Shown in pieces: positions 37,922 through 47,790 of a stretch of DNA of 64,000 nt. The notes beneath the pieces were generated by a model. The model was not told the DNA's origin and searched no databases. It was given only the letters and a program-made list of their open reading frames with translations. A program made the position numbers and the translations under genes. This DNA is from Rhizobiales bacterium 64-17 (GTDB lineage: Bacteria; Pseudomonadota; Alphaproteobacteria; Rhizobiales; Xanthobacteraceae), in assembly GCA_001899285.1 (NCBI GenBank), contig MKWA01000002.1:302204-366203 (forward strand). Direction: 5' to 3'. Each line of letters begins with the position of its first letter. Within the stretch, counting starts at the first letter, position 1.

Positions 37922-40183
37922 TCAATCTCCCGCGTCCAGGTCCTCGCGGCGCGGCGTCACATCTGGCGCGGGGCGACGGATAGACGAAATCGCCGGTGTC
38001 TTCCCCTGCGCCGGGATGGACCATGGGCGCGCCGTGCCGCGCGGCTGCGCCGGCGTCATCTCAAAACCATCGCCGTGGCGTGTCAGCGCCATCGCGCCCT
38101 GCGTGCGCCAGACCGGACGATCGATCAGTTGCCCTGCGCAGTCGCGTTGCGCCGCGCGGACACTAACGACGACCGCGGCGCGACGGCAGTCTTCCACAAA
38201 GGCCTCCAGCGTTTTCGCGAACGCGACCAGCCGGCCGTCCGGCAACGGCAGCGTGCACCCGGCCTCGTCGCAGCGAATACCCTCGCCGAGCGTCGCATCA
38301 CTGACCGCGCGCAGATCGCCGTCGGCGGCGAGCCAGTCGCGCACCGCGAAACTGTCGCTGCCGGTGCGTGCAACGGCGAGGCGACCATGCGCGTTGCGCA
38401 CCGCCACTGCCTGCCCGTCCGCCGCAATCAGCACATCAGGCTGCCGTGCCGTCATCGCCAGCATGGTCGCCAATGCCGCCACGACAACGCCGGCGAGCCG
38501 CAGCGGCGTGCGCAGCAGGCAGATCAGCAGCAGCCCGAGCGTGCCGATCAGCAGCGGCCCGGTGCCGAACGCGGCGATGTGACCGACCGCGCCCGGCAGT
38601 TGCGTGACCCACAGGGCGACGCCGGTCATCCAGTCGAGACCCTTGCCCATCAGCTCCCAGAACACGCCGTCGAAGCCGAACGGCATCGCCAGCGCGCCGA
38701 GAATGCCCATGGGCATCACGAACGCCGACACCACCGGCATCGCCGCCAGATTGGCGATCACGCCGTAAGGCGCAAGGCGATGGAAATGAAACGCGGCGTA
38801 AGGCGTGGTGGCAAGGCCGGCGACGATCGAGGCGAGCACCAGACCAACCAGTTCGCGCGCGCCCCATAGTGTCGCGCGCGTGCCGAGCCCGGCGTCATGG
38901 TCGGCGCGCCATGGCAGGCCGTAGCGATAGCCGGCGACGAGCGCCAGCGTCGCGGCGAACGACATCTGGAAGCTCGGATGCACGACGCTTTCCGGCGTCA
39001 GGATCAAAACGAGCATTGCCGCGACGGTGAGCGTACGCACCGTGATCGCCGGCCGGTCGAGCATCACACCGGCGAGCACGATCGCGATCATGATGTAGGA
39101 GCGCTGCGTCGCGACCTCGGCGCCCGACAGCAACAGATAGAAGGTGGCGGCGGCGAGCGCGACCAGCGCTGCCCATTTCTTGATCGGATAGCGGTCCGAC
39201 ATGGTCGGGATCAGCGCGAGCAGCGCGCGGATGACGAAAAACACGAGACCGGCCACCACCGCCATGTGATAGCCGGAGATCGACAGCACATGGGCAAGGC
39301 TCGACACATACATAGCGTCGTTCACCGGCGCGGAGATGCTGTCGCGCTTGCCCGTGATCAGCGCCGACGCGATGGCGCCGCGATCGCCGGGCAGCACCGC
39401 GCGGATGCGGTTGTCCATGCCGTCGCGCAGCGCGTCGACCGCCGCCGCAAAGCGCAATCGCCAGTCCGGCGGATGCGGTGCCTGCGCTTGCGTGATGCGC
39501 CCGAGGACGAATCCCGACGCGCCGATACCGTGGAAATACAGATCGCGCGCGAAATCGTAACCGCCGGGACGCATCGGCTGCAGCGGCGGCGACAGCCGCG
39601 CCTTGAAGCTGACGAACGCGCCGACCGCGGGCGCTGTCCTCTTGCGCACCGAGACCCGCACGCGTTCGAGCTTCTCGCGCGTACCATTGATGCCGTGCAC
39701 GCGCACGACAATGCGGTCACTGCGCTCGCGCTCCTCGCGCGTCTCAACGAAACCGGTGACGGCCGCGCCGAACACCGGCGTCGAGAGCACCGGATGCGCG
39801 ATCAGCTTTGTCCGCAACGTTGCGACCGCGAAGCCCGATGCCAGCGCGCCGATGCCGACTGCAAGCACGAAAGCAATCGGCCGCCGCCGCGCGGCGACCG
39901 CACCCACGGTCGAAAGCGCGACCACGATGAGCGGCGCCCACCACACGGGTTCATGCGCGGCGGTGAAGTAGAGAACAATGCCGAAGCCGAACGCGACCGC
40001 GCCCCACGGCGCCAGTTGGCCGGGCGCGAGTTCGGCCGCGCACCAGCGAGCGAGCAGGTCATGCAGCGAGCGGACCGGCGCGGCGACGACATCGGGCCAC
40101 AGCGGCGCCGCGCGCGGCTCATCCCAGAGCGCGTCGCCCGCTATGTTCTTGGCGCGCGTGCGTGACCGTTTCGGCGACGCCAT
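37922..40183 (-). CDS. comEC: ComEC/Rec2-family DNA-uptake channel protein
   Basis: A 753-residue polytopic protein of the ComEC/Rec2 family, thought to pass single-stranded DNA across the inner membrane during transformation. The N-terminal part has membrane segments and the DUF4131-like beta domain; the central competence domain includes KRDSISAPVNDAMYVSSLAHVLSISGYHMAVVAGLVFF. The C-terminal part has no HxHxDH metallo-beta-lactamase motif. It carries instead a divergent domain with RCDEAGCTLPLPDG. It converges on lexA with 33 bases between stops. Whether the organism is transformable cannot be read here. Confidence 0.9.
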   Translation of the reverse strand: MASPKRSRTRAKNIAGDALWDEPRAAPLWPDVVAAPVRSLHDLLARWCAAELAPGQLAPWGAVAFGFGIVLYFTAAHEPVWWAPLIVVALSTVGAVAARRRPIAFVLAVGIGALASGFAVATLRTKLIAHPVLSTPVFGAAVTGFVETREERERSDRIVVRVHGINGTREKLERVRVSVRKRTAPAVGAFVSFKARLSPPLQPMRPGGYDFARDLYFHGIGASGFVLGRITQAQAPHPPDWRLRFAAAVDALRDGMDNRIRAVLPGDRGAIASALITGKRDSISAPVNDAMYVSSLAHVLSISGYHMAVVAGLVFFVIRALLALIPTMSDRYPIKKWAALVALAAATFYLLLSGAEVATQRSYIMIAIVLAGVMLDRPAITVRTLTVAAMLVLILTPESVVHPSFQMSFAATLALVAGYRYGLPWRADHDAGLGTRATLWGARELVGLVLASIVAGLATTPYAAFHFHRLAPYGVIANLAAMPVVSAFVMPMGILGALAMPFGFDGVFWELMGKGLDWMTGVALWVTQLPGAVGHIAAFGTGPLLIGTLGLLLICLLRTPLRLAGVVVAALATMLAMTARQPDVLIAADGQAVAVRNAHGRLAVARTGSDSFAVRDWLAADGDLRAVSDATLGEGIRCDEAGCTLPLPDGRLVAFAKTLEAFVEDCRRAAVVVSVRAAQRDCAGQLIDRPVWRTQGAMALTRHGDGFEMTPAQPRGTARPWSIPAQGKTPAISSIRRPAPDVTPRREDLDAGD

Positions 40184-40271
40184 CCCGCATCACCCCTGCC
40201 CCCATGGATGGTGACACGGTGGATGCCGAGCGACTACGGGACCGAATGGAGAACAAGGCGGCCTTGTTGAG

Positions 40272-40287
40272 GAGACGGTACCGTCTC
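40272..40287. promoter_or_regulatory. Perfect 16-bp palindrome upstream of comEC
   Basis: GAGACGGT-ACCGTCTC is fully self-complementary and lies 89 bases before the comEC start. It could be an operator or a piece of the neighbouring repeat element. No SOS half-site pattern is present. Confidence 0.4.
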
Positions 40288-40295
40288 TCACTCCA

Positions 40296-40403
40296 CCTCA
40301 TTCTGAGGAGCGCGAAGCGCGTCTCGAAGAACGAGGTGGCCACAATGCCACTCGCCTCATGGTTCGAGACGGCTCGCAAGCGCGAGCCTCCTCACCATGA
40401 GGC
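40296..40403. repeat. Composite intergenic palindromic repeat
   Basis: Two hairpin units in tandem. Unit 1 (40296-40336) has arms CCTCATTCT and AGAACGAGG, with one mismatch, around GAGCGCGAAGCGCGTCTC. Unit 2 (40354-40403) has perfect 10-bp arms GCCTCATGGT (40354-40363) and ACCATGAGGC (40394-40403) enclosing an inner stem GGCTCGC-AAGC-GCGAGCC. Such CCTCAT...ATGAGG elements are highly dispersed in Bradyrhizobium and relatives as I recall. It fills most of the comEC-glnS gap and lies directly after the glnS stop. Confidence 0.75.
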
Positions 40404-40409
40404 TTGTTA

Positions 40410-42104
40410 TCAATCTTTCGCCTTGGCGTAGCTGTCGCGAAGCCCGACGGTGCGATTGAAGACGAGAGGACCTCCGGATTTCGTCGCACCGCGGTCGCAG
40501 ACGAAATACCCTTGGCGTTCGAACTGAACGGCTTTCGGCTGACCCGAAAGGGCATCGAACGTCACGCCGGAAGCGATCGCCGGTTCGAGCTTGGCGTTGG
40601 TGATCACTTCGAGCGACTGCGGATTGAGATCAGCCGCGAACCCTTCGCCACCTGACGGCGCCGACGACAGGAACAGCGGATTGTAGAGCCGCACCTCGGC
40701 GTCGACCGCATCGGCCGCCGCGACCCAGTGCAGTGTTGCCTTGACCTTGCGGCCGTCCGGCGCATTGCCGCCCTTCGTCTCCGGATCATACGTGCAGCGC
40801 AGCTCGACCACCTCGCCGGCGGCGTTCTTGATCGCCTCACGGCACTTGATGAAATAGGCGTAGCGCAGCCGCACTTCCTGGCCGGGGGAGAGCCGGAAGA
40901 ACTTCTTCGGCGGATTCTCCATAAAGTCGTCGTGCTCGACATAGAGTTCGCGGCCGAACGTGACCTGCCGCGCGCCGAGCGAAGCGTCGTCGGGATGGTT
41001 CACCGCCTCGAGCGTTTCGGTCTTGCCCTCCGGATAGTTCTCGATCACCACCTTGAGCGGTCGCAGCACTGCCATACGGCGCGGCGCGGTGCGGTTGAGC
41101 GCCTCGCGGATCGAGAAGTCGAGCATGCCCGCCTCGACCACGCTGTTCGACTTGGCGACGCCGACGCGCTTGATGAAGTCGCGGATCGCCTCCGGCGGCA
41201 CGCCGCGACGGCGGAAGCCGGCGAGCGTCGGCATGCGCGGGTCGTCCCAGCCGGCGACGTGGCCGCCCTTCACGAGCGCGGTGAGCACGCGCTTCGACAG
41301 CACGGTGTGGGTGAGGTTCAGCCGCGCGAATTCGTACTGGCGCGGGCGCGACGGCACCGGCAGATGCTCGATGAACCAGTCATAGAGCGGGCGATGATCC
41401 GCGAATTCCAGCGTGCAGACCGAATGGGTGATGGTCTCGATCGCGTCCGACTGGCCGTGCGCGAAGTCGTAGCTCGGATAGATCTTCCACGCCGTGCCGG
41501 TGCGCGGATGCGGCGCATGCAGGATGCGGTACATGACCGGGTCGCGCAGATTGATGTTGCCGGAGGCCATGTCGATCTTGGCGCGCAGCACGCGCGCGCC
41601 GTCGGGAAATTCGCCAGCGCGCATGCGGCGGAACAGATCGAGGTTCTCGTCGATCGACCGGGTGCGGAACGGGCTGTTGGTGCCGGCTTCCGTCAGCGTG
41701 CCGCGGGTGACGCGGATCTCGTCAGCGGTCTGGTCGTCGACATAGGCTTTGCCGTCCTGGATCAGTTTCTCGGCCCAGAGATAGAGCTGCTCGAAATAGT
41801 CGGAGGCATGGTGCAGGTTCTTGCCCCAGTCGAAGCCGAGCCAGTGCACGTCGTCCTTGATGGCGTCGATATATTCCTGCTCTTCCTTGGCCGGGTTGGT
41901 GTCGTCGAAGCGCAGGTGGCAGCGGCCGCCGAACTCCTGCGCGATACCAAAGTTCAGGCAAATCGACTTGGCGTGGCCGATATGCAGGTAGCCGTTCGGC
42001 TCCGGCGGAAACCGGGTGACCACGGATTTATGGGTGCCGGCGGCGAGGTCGCTCTGCACGATATCGCGAATGAAATCGCGCGCCTCGGGGGTCTCTTCGG
42101 TCAT
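40410..42104 (-). CDS. glnS: Glutaminyl-tRNA synthetase
   Basis: Class I synthetase charging tRNA-Gln, 564 residues. The HIGH region reads [23 protein letters not shown] and the KMSKR-equivalent is VLSKRVL. The GlnRS-type middle ([21 protein letters not shown]) and the two C-terminal beta-barrel domains ([45 protein letters not shown]) distinguish it from GluRS. AAGGA precedes the ATG at 42104; the frame to 42185 adds unconserved residues. It is divergent from gltX. Direct charging of tRNA-Gln means the cell does not depend only on the GatCAB route. Confidence 0.95.
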   Translation of the reverse strand: MTEETPEARDFIRDIVQSDLAAGTHKSVVTRFPPEPNGYLHIGHAKSICLNFGIAQEFGGRCHLRFDDTNPAKEEQEYIDAIKDDVHWLGFDWGKNLHHASDYFEQLYLWAEKLIQDGKAYVDDQTADEIRVTRGTLTEAGTNSPFRTRSIDENLDLFRRMRAGEFPDGARVLRAKIDMASGNINLRDPVMYRILHAPHPRTGTAWKIYPSYDFAHGQSDAIETITHSVCTLEFADHRPLYDWFIEHLPVPSRPRQYEFARLNLTHTVLSKRVLTALVKGGHVAGWDDPRMPTLAGFRRRGVPPEAIRDFIKRVGVAKSNSVVEAGMLDFSIREALNRTAPRRMAVLRPLKVVIENYPEGKTETLEAVNHPDDASLGARQVTFGRELYVEHDDFMENPPKKFFRLSPGQEVRLRYAYFIKCREAIKNAAGEVVELRCTYDPETKGGNAPDGRKVKATLHWVAAADAVDAEVRLYNPLFLSSAPSGGEGFAADLNPQSLEVITNAKLEPAIASGVTFDALSGQPKAVQFERQGYFVCDRGATKSGGPLVFNRTVGLRDSYAKAKD

Positions 42105-42275
42105 TCCTTCAGCCTTGCCATTAAGTCTCGTTTCGCCGTTGCGGCCTATCTGCCAAAATCCCGCGGCGAGGCCAAGCGCCGTCACCTAGCCGAGCCCTTG
42201 CGGCGCTCCGTCACGGCGGTTGTATCCGTATTTTGACGTGACTCCGCACATGGCAAGTGTGGTACATGCCCGCCG

Positions 42276-43721
42276 ATGCAAGCTCCCGCCGACGCCCCCA
42301 TGCAAGCACCTGTTGTGACCCGTTTCGCGCCCTCGCCGACCGGCTTCCTCCACATCGGAGGGGCGCGGACCGCGCTGTTCAACTGGCTCTACAGCCGGGG
42401 CCGCGGCGGCAAGATGCTGCTGCGGATCGAGGACACCGACCGCGAGCGTTCGACGCAGCAGGCGATCGACGCGATCATCGACGGCCTGCGCTGGCTCGGC
42501 ATCACCTGGGACGGCGACGTGGTTTACCAATTCGCCCGCGCGGCGCGGCACCGCGAGGTCGCCGAGGCGCTGCTGGCCAGCGGCCACGCCTACCGCTGCT
42601 ACGCCTCACCGGAAGAACTCACGGCGATGCGCGAGACCGCCCGCGCCGAGGGCCGAGCCAAGCTCTATGACGGCCGCTGGCGCGACCGCGATCCGGGCGA
42701 TGCCCCGGCCGGGGTGAAGCCGGTGATCCGGCTCAAGGCGCCGCAAACCGGCGAGACCGTGGTCGAGGACCAGGTTCAGGGCCGGGTCGCCTGGCAGAAC
42801 GAGAACCTCGACGATTTCGTGCTGCTGCGCTCCGACGGCACGCCGACCTACATGCTCGCGGTCGTGGTCGACGACCACGACATGGGCGTCACCCACATCA
42901 TCCGCGGCGACGACCATCTCAACAACGCCGCGCGCCAGACCCAGATCTATCAGGCGATGGGCTGGGCCGTGCCGTCGATGGCGCATATCCCGCTGATCCA
43001 CGGGCCGGACGGCTCCAAGCTCTCGAAGCGTCACGGCGCGCTTGGCGTCGATGCCTATCGCAACATGGGCTACCTGCCCGCCGCGCTGCGCAACTATCTG
43101 GTCCGGCTTGGCTGGTCGCATGGCGACCAGGAGGTGTTCTCGACCGACGAGATGATCGCGGCGTTCGACCTGCCGCAGGTCGGCCGCTCGCCGGCCCGGT
43201 TCGACTTCGCCAAGCTGGAGAACCTCAACGGCCTCTATATGCGCAACACCCCGGACGCCGAACTGGTGGACGAGTTGCACCGCCTCCTGCCCCACATCGC
43301 GGGCGGCGAGGCGCTGGCGGCGAAATGGAGCCCGGCGCTGCGCGACAAGCTGATCGCCGCGATGCCGGGGCTGAAAGAGCGCGCCAAGACACTGCTCGAC
43401 CTGTTCGACGGCACCCGGTTCATCTGGGCATCGCTGCCGCTCGATCTCGACGACAAGGCAAAGGCGATTCTCACCGCCGAGGCGCGGACGGTGATTGCCG
43501 AGATTTTGCCGTCGTTCGAGGCCAGCGCTGACTGGACCGCCGGTGCGACCGAGGCTGCCGTGCGCAGCTTCGCCGAGCAGAAGGGCCTCAAGCTCGGCGC
43601 CATCGCCCAGCCACTGCGGGCCGCGCTCACCGGGCGCGTCACCTCGCCGCCAATCTTCGACGTGCTCGCGGTCCTCGGGAAGGACGAGAGTCTCGCGCGG
43701 CTGCGCCAGCAGGCCGGCTGA
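42276..43721 (+). CDS. gltX: Glutamyl-tRNA synthetase
   Basis: Class I synthetase charging tRNA-Glu, 481 residues. The HIGH motif is [19 protein letters not shown], the KMSKR-equivalent is KLSKRHG, and [12 protein letters not shown] lies between them. The extreme N-terminus carries a short self-repeat, [12 protein letters not shown], so a second in-frame ATG at 42300 is possible; neither start has a good Shine-Dalgarno. It is followed by gltA, and the pair is adjacent in many relatives. Confidence 0.96.
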   Translation: MQAPADAPMQAPVVTRFAPSPTGFLHIGGARTALFNWLYSRGRGGKMLLRIEDTDRERSTQQAIDAIIDGLRWLGITWDGDVVYQFARAARHREVAEALLASGHAYRCYASPEELTAMRETARAEGRAKLYDGRWRDRDPGDAPAGVKPVIRLKAPQTGETVVEDQVQGRVAWQNENLDDFVLLRSDGTPTYMLAVVVDDHDMGVTHIIRGDDHLNNAARQTQIYQAMGWAVPSMAHIPLIHGPDGSKLSKRHGALGVDAYRNMGYLPAALRNYLVRLGWSHGDQEVFSTDEMIAAFDLPQVGRSPARFDFAKLENLNGLYMRNTPDAELVDELHRLLPHIAGGEALAAKWSPALRDKLIAAMPGLKERAKTLLDLFDGTRFIWASLPLDLDDKAKAILTAEARTVIAEILPSFEASADWTAGATEAAVRSFAEQKGLKLGAIAQPLRAALTGRVTSPPIFDVLAVLGKDESLARLRQQAG

Positions 43722-43741
43722 CGAGCCCGCCGATCGGCCGC

Positions 43742-43765
43742 TTTTGCACCGCGAGGGATGCAAAA
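43742..43765. promoter_or_regulatory. Inverted repeat in the gltX-gltA gap
   Basis: Perfect 7-bp arms TTTTGCA (43742-43748) and TGCAAAA (43759-43765) with a 10-base spacer, 20 bases after the gltX stop and about 105 before gltA. No U-run follows on either side, so an operator for gltA is as likely as a transcript-end hairpin. Confidence 0.35.
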
Positions 43766-43869
43766 CCCCTTGATCCTGCATGCCTATTTCGCAGGCAGCG
43801 GACATGCTGGCGCATCTTGCAGCGCCCCCATGGATGGGTTACGCCACAGCGCACAGTGAGGGCCGTATC

Positions 43870-45177
43870 ATGGATGCCAAGACAACCAACAACAAATCCT
43901 CGACGCTGACCGTCGGCAACAAGAACTACGATTTCCCGGTCTACGAGGGAACCATCGGCCCGGATGTCGTCGACATCTCCAAGCTGTACGGCCAGGCCGG
44001 TATTTTCACCTACGATCCGGGGTTCACCTCGACCGCGAGCTGCGAGTCGAAGATCACCTATATCGACGGCGACGAAGGCATCCTGCTGTATCGCGGCTAT
44101 CCGATCGAGCAGCTCGCCGAGCACGGCGATTTCCTCGAAACCTGCTACCTGCTGCTCTACGGGGAACTGCCGACCCCGACCCAGAAGGCGGATTTCGACT
44201 ACCGCGTCACGCGCCACACCATGGTGCATGAGCAGATGAGCCGGTTCTTCCAGGGCTTCCGCCGCGACGCACACCCGATGGCGGTGATGTGCGGCTCGGT
44301 CGGCGCGCTCGCGGCGTTCTATCACGACTCGACCGACATCTCCGATCCGCAGCAGCGCATGATCGCGTCGATCCGCATGATCGCCAAGATGCCGACGCTC
44401 GCCGCGATGGCCTACAAATACAATGTCGGCCAGCCGTTCGTGTATCCGAAGAACGATCTCGACTACGCCACCAACTTCCTGCGCATGTGCTACGCGGTGC
44501 CGTGCGAGGAGTACAAACCGAACCCGGTCCTCGCCCGCGCGATGGATCGCATCTTCATCCTGCACGCCGATCACGAGCAGAACGCCTCGACCTCGACGGT
44601 GCGTCTGTCGGGCTCGTCGGGCGCCAACCCGTTCGCCTGCATCGCCGCCGGCATCGCCTGTCTGTGGGGCCCCGCGCATGGTGGCGCCAACGAGGCGGCG
44701 CTGAAGATGCTCGGCGAGATCGGCTCGGTCGATCGCATCCCGGAATTCATCAAGCGCGCGAAGGACAAGAACGATCCGTTCCGTCTGATGGGCTTCGGCC
44801 ATCGCGTCTACAAGAACTACGATCCGCGCGCGCGGCTGATGCAGAAGACCTGCCATGAGGTCTTGAGCGAACTCGGCATCAAGGACGACCCGCTGCTCGA
44901 CGTCGCCATGGAGCTCGAGAAGATCGCGCTGCACGACGATTACTTCATCGAGAAGAAGCTCTATCCGAACGTTGATTTCTATTCGGGCATCACCCTGAAG
45001 GCGATGGGCTTCCCGGTCAGCATGTTTACGGTGCTGTTCGCCGTGGCGCGCACCGTCGGCTGGATCGCCCAGTGGAAGGAAATGATCGAGGATCCGAGCC
45101 AGAAGATCGGCCGGCCGCGCCAGCTTTACACCGGCGCGACGCAACGCGATTACGCGCCGATCTCGCGCCGCAAGTAA
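43870..45177 (+). CDS. gltA: Citrate synthase
   Basis: Type II hexameric citrate synthase of the TCA cycle, 435 residues from the ATG at 43870 ([11 protein letters not shown]), which has GAGGG upstream. Landmarks are [20 protein letters not shown] near the N-terminus, the active-site histidine in [30 protein letters not shown] and the closing [15 protein letters not shown]. The longer frame from 43780 is not supported. It is monocistronic in effect, with a strong terminator right after it. Confidence 0.97.
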   Translation: MDAKTTNNKSSTLTVGNKNYDFPVYEGTIGPDVVDISKLYGQAGIFTYDPGFTSTASCESKITYIDGDEGILLYRGYPIEQLAEHGDFLETCYLLLYGELPTPTQKADFDYRVTRHTMVHEQMSRFFQGFRRDAHPMAVMCGSVGALAAFYHDSTDISDPQQRMIASIRMIAKMPTLAAMAYKYNVGQPFVYPKNDLDYATNFLRMCYAVPCEEYKPNPVLARAMDRIFILHADHEQNASTSTVRLSGSSGANPFACIAAGIACLWGPAHGGANEAALKMLGEIGSVDRIPEFIKRAKDKNDPFRLMGFGHRVYKNYDPRARLMQKTCHEVLSELGIKDDPLLDVAMELEKIALHDDYFIEKKLYPNVDFYSGITLKAMGFPVSMFTVLFAVARTVGWIAQWKEMIEDPSQKIGRPRQLYTGATQRDYAPISRRK

Positions 45178-45198
45178 GCGGATCCCGTTTCAAACGAT

Positions 45199-45233
45199 AA
45201 AGCCCTGGCCTCGCGCCAGGGCTTTTGTTTTTG
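45199..45233 (+). terminator. Intrinsic terminator of gltA
   Basis: Perfect 11-bp stem AAAGCCCTGGC (45199-45209) and GCCAGGGCTTT (45215-45225) with a CTCGC loop, followed by TGTTTTT. It is the clearest Rho-independent terminator in the window. The convergent GntR gene ends 10 bases later. Confidence 0.92.
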
Positions 45234-45242
45234 GATAGATCG

Positions 45243-46064
45243 TTACCGCACCAGCGCAATGCCGGGCGTTTCCATGACCATGGTCCGCATGTCGACATGC
45301 GGGAAATTGCGCCGCTTGTTCTCGCCGCTGCGGTAAGCGTGCTCGCGGATCAGACCGGCGGCGCGCATCGCCTGCCCCGCTTCGAGCGCCGAGACGATGC
45401 GCCGGTGATCGTCCTGTGCCACCGTCAACTGCCGTAGCAGCAGGTTCGGCTCGGCGACGTTGAAAATGGTGTCGCGCGGCGCCGCCATCGGCACCAGATT
45501 GACCTGATGATAGGCAGCCACGAGCGGACGCATACCGCACGCGGCGACGAGCGCATGATGGAAATCATCGTTGAGCGCGCACCAGGCCCGCCGCCGCTCC
45601 GCATCGAACGCGCCGCCCGCAAGGATTGTGTCGCCCCAGGCGACCGCATCGCGCAGCGCGGCGCGCGACGCATCGCTCAAGCCACGCTCGACGATGGCGC
45701 GGGCAGCGACGGCTTCGAGTTCGCCGCGCACCTCGATCGCTTCGACCACTTCGGCAAGACTGATGCTGCGCACGCGGAAACCACGGCGCGGCAGCCGCAC
45801 CAGCAGACCGTCGCGCTCCAGCGCCGCCATGGCGAGCCGCGCTGGCGTGCGCGAGACCGCCAGCAATTCGGCGACGCGGGCTTCGGCCAGTTTCTCATCA
45901 AGCGGGAAGGTTCCAGTCAGCACCAGATGCCGCAGCCGCTCGGTGGCGCGGCCAAGCTGGGAATCGGCTGAGGAGTCATCGTCCTCGCCCTCAAATTGCA
46001 TGCCGTTTTGCCCAGAAAAGGGCTCATCCGGCAGCTTATCCTTGACGCTACGGATATTTTGCAT
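45243..46064 (-). CDS. GntR-family (FadR/FCD type) transcriptional regulator
   Basis: A 273-residue regulator. The winged helix-turn-helix lies near 38-105 (LGRATERLRHLVLTGTFPLDEKLAEARVAELLAVSRTPARLAMAAL) and the helical FCD ligand-binding domain near 110-250, with the metal-site-like LNDDFHHALVAACG and the histidine in AQDDHRRIVSALEAG. FCD domains usually bind small organic acids through a metal. It is divergent from the M29-like gene, 41 bases apart if it starts at 46064, or 104 if it starts at the internal ATG at 46001. It probably controls that gene and the Bug gene after it. Confidence 0.88.
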   Translation of the reverse strand: MQNIRSVKDKLPDEPFSGQNGMQFEGEDDDSSADSQLGRATERLRHLVLTGTFPLDEKLAEARVAELLAVSRTPARLAMAALERDGLLVRLPRRGFRVRSISLAEVVEAIEVRGELEAVAARAIVERGLSDASRAALRDAVAWGDTILAGGAFDAERRRAWCALNDDFHHALVAACGMRPLVAAYHQVNLVPMAAPRDTIFNVAEPNLLLRQLTVAQDDHRRIVSALEAGQAMRAAGLIREHAYRSGENKRRNFPHVDMRTMVMETPGIALVR

Positions 46065-46105
46065 GCACTTTTACTTCTAGCTGATCTTCTCGCGGGAGCA
46101 AACCG

Positions 46106-47707
46106 ATGTTGCAGCACGCCGGCCGGCCGGGTCTTCCCACCTCGTTTCCACGTTTCGACGCCCCGCCGCTGATCGGCTCCCGCAAACCGCGTTGTCCGCC
46201 CTACACCACGGTGTCGAGCGTCGACCAGTTGATGCCCTACCTCGATGTGGTGGCGCGACGTCCGTACAATCAGGGCCTGCACGCCTGCTGGGATCTGAAA
46301 GCGGGCGAACGCATCCAGCTTCGCGTCGACAACTGGCACGACCCGATGGTGATCGAGGCGTGCAAGCGCATTCTGGAAAAATACGGCTGCAAATACGAAC
46401 TGCTGTACATCGACAAAGGCCCGATACGGCAATGGACCGGAGCCGACGAGGTCGAATACTACCTCTACCGCACCAAGGAACTGGCCGAATGGATGGACCA
46501 GTGGGACGTGATGTCCAAGGAGGGCAAGTTCGACAAGCTGCTGTGGGGATATGGCGGTCCGGTGCTGGTCGACACCGACATGAAGATCCAGCGGATGCCG
46601 TTCATCACGCCGGAAATCCTCGCCTCGCCGGCGCATCTGATGCCCTACGAACTCTTGCAGGCGATCGACCTGTGGACGTGGAAGCGCATCCTCACCGCCA
46701 AGCGCGTGCGCATCACCGACCCGGAAGGCACCGACGTCGAATACACCAATCACGACGGCTATTACGATCGCAAACGCGAATTCCTCAATCCCGATCTGGT
46801 ACACGATACCTGGACCGGCAATGAAGGCTTCGGCCGCACCTATCTGCCGGGCCATGTGCTCGGCAAGCCATGGGTCTATCTCGCCGGCAAGGAAGACGGC
46901 AACGGCGTCATCGCCGGCACCACCAACCACATCTCGCCGGTGGACTGGACGCAGCTTGTCATCGAAGGCAGCCGCATCGTCGAGATCAATGCCGGCGGCG
47001 AATTCGGCGAGAAGCTGCGCAAGCTCAAGGCCGAAACCGACCACCTCACCTATCCGGGCTTCCCCGGTAAGGGCCTGTTCTACTGGTGGGAAGCCTCGAT
47101 CGGCACCAATCCGCACATTCACCGGCCGCGGCTCGGCTTCCCCTCGGGCTGGATCAACTGCCTCTATGAGCGTGTGCGCTCCGGCGTGATCCATATCGGC
47201 TTCGGCACCATCATCTCCAGCATGAACGAGCGTCGCGCGGCGAAAGCAGGACTGCCGGTCGGTCACTGGCATCTGCATCTTTATTTCCCGACGGTTCGGC
47301 TCGAACGCGAAGGCGACAACGAGACACTGATCGAGAACGGCCGGCTACTGGCGCTCGACGATCCGGAAATCCGCAAGCTCGCTGACAAGTACGGCGGAGC
47401 GGACCTCTGGCTACAGGAAAGCTGGATTCCGGCGGTGCCCGGCGTGAACATGGCCGGCGACTATTGGGAGCACTACGCGAAAGATCCGATGAAGTGGGTC
47501 AATGCCGAGCTCACCATCTGCCGCGAATTCCACCACCTGTTCATGCCGATGGTCGGCGGCGACCCGAGCGCCTGCCACGATAAATATGGCGTGTGGGGCG
47601 GCGGGCCCGGCGCCCACGCGATCGCCGCGGGACAGAAGCCGCAGCCGATCGCGCATGGGCATCGTCATGGGCATCCGCACAGCGGCGGATGCTGCGGCAG
47701 CCACTGA
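46106..47707 (+). CDS. Divergent M29/NicX-like metalloprotein with His/Cys-rich tail
   Basis: A 533-residue protein I cannot name firmly. It resembles the M29 aminopeptidase/NicX fold: the N-terminal KAGERIQLRVDNWHDPMVIEACKRILEKYG, then GNGVIAGTTN and EGSRIVEINAGGE (E293), then EASIGTNPHI (E329), GVIHIGFG (H363) and GHWHLHLYFP (H387, H389, H391). These match in order the metal-ligand regions of M29 enzymes, although the first M29 glutamate (in G-E-V-F) appears replaced by R244. The C-terminus ends HGHRHGHPHSGGCCGSH, a probable metal-holding tail. It lies between a divergent GntR gene and a Bug binding protein, which suggests catabolism of an organic acid or ring compound. Peptidase activity is not assumed. 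Confidence 0.6.
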   Translation: MLQHAGRPGLPTSFPRFDAPPLIGSRKPRCPPYTTVSSVDQLMPYLDVVARRPYNQGLHACWDLKAGERIQLRVDNWHDPMVIEACKRILEKYGCKYELLYIDKGPIRQWTGADEVEYYLYRTKELAEWMDQWDVMSKEGKFDKLLWGYGGPVLVDTDMKIQRMPFITPEILASPAHLMPYELLQAIDLWTWKRILTAKRVRITDPEGTDVEYTNHDGYYDRKREFLNPDLVHDTWTGNEGFGRTYLPGHVLGKPWVYLAGKEDGNGVIAGTTNHISPVDWTQLVIEGSRIVEINAGGEFGEKLRKLKAETDHLTYPGFPGKGLFYWWEASIGTNPHIHRPRLGFPSGWINCLYERVRSGVIHIGFGTIISSMNERRAAKAGLPVGHWHLHLYFPTVRLEREGDNETLIENGRLLALDDPEIRKLADKYGGADLWLQESWIPAVPGVNMAGDYWEHYAKDPMKWVNAELTICREFHHLFMPMVGGDPSACHDKYGVWGGGPGAHAIAAGQKPQPIAHGHRHGHPHSGGCCGSH

Positions 47708-47790
47708 GAACCTTCACGATCTCTGAGACGGTCCGCCGCGCGCAACGACGTGGCGGTTTTCAACGACAAAACGACGATAGCGGGGAAACA

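Noticed and set aside
42105-42275. A promoter for gltX using TTGACG near 42233
   Set aside because: No acceptable -10 lies 16-18 bases downstream of it.
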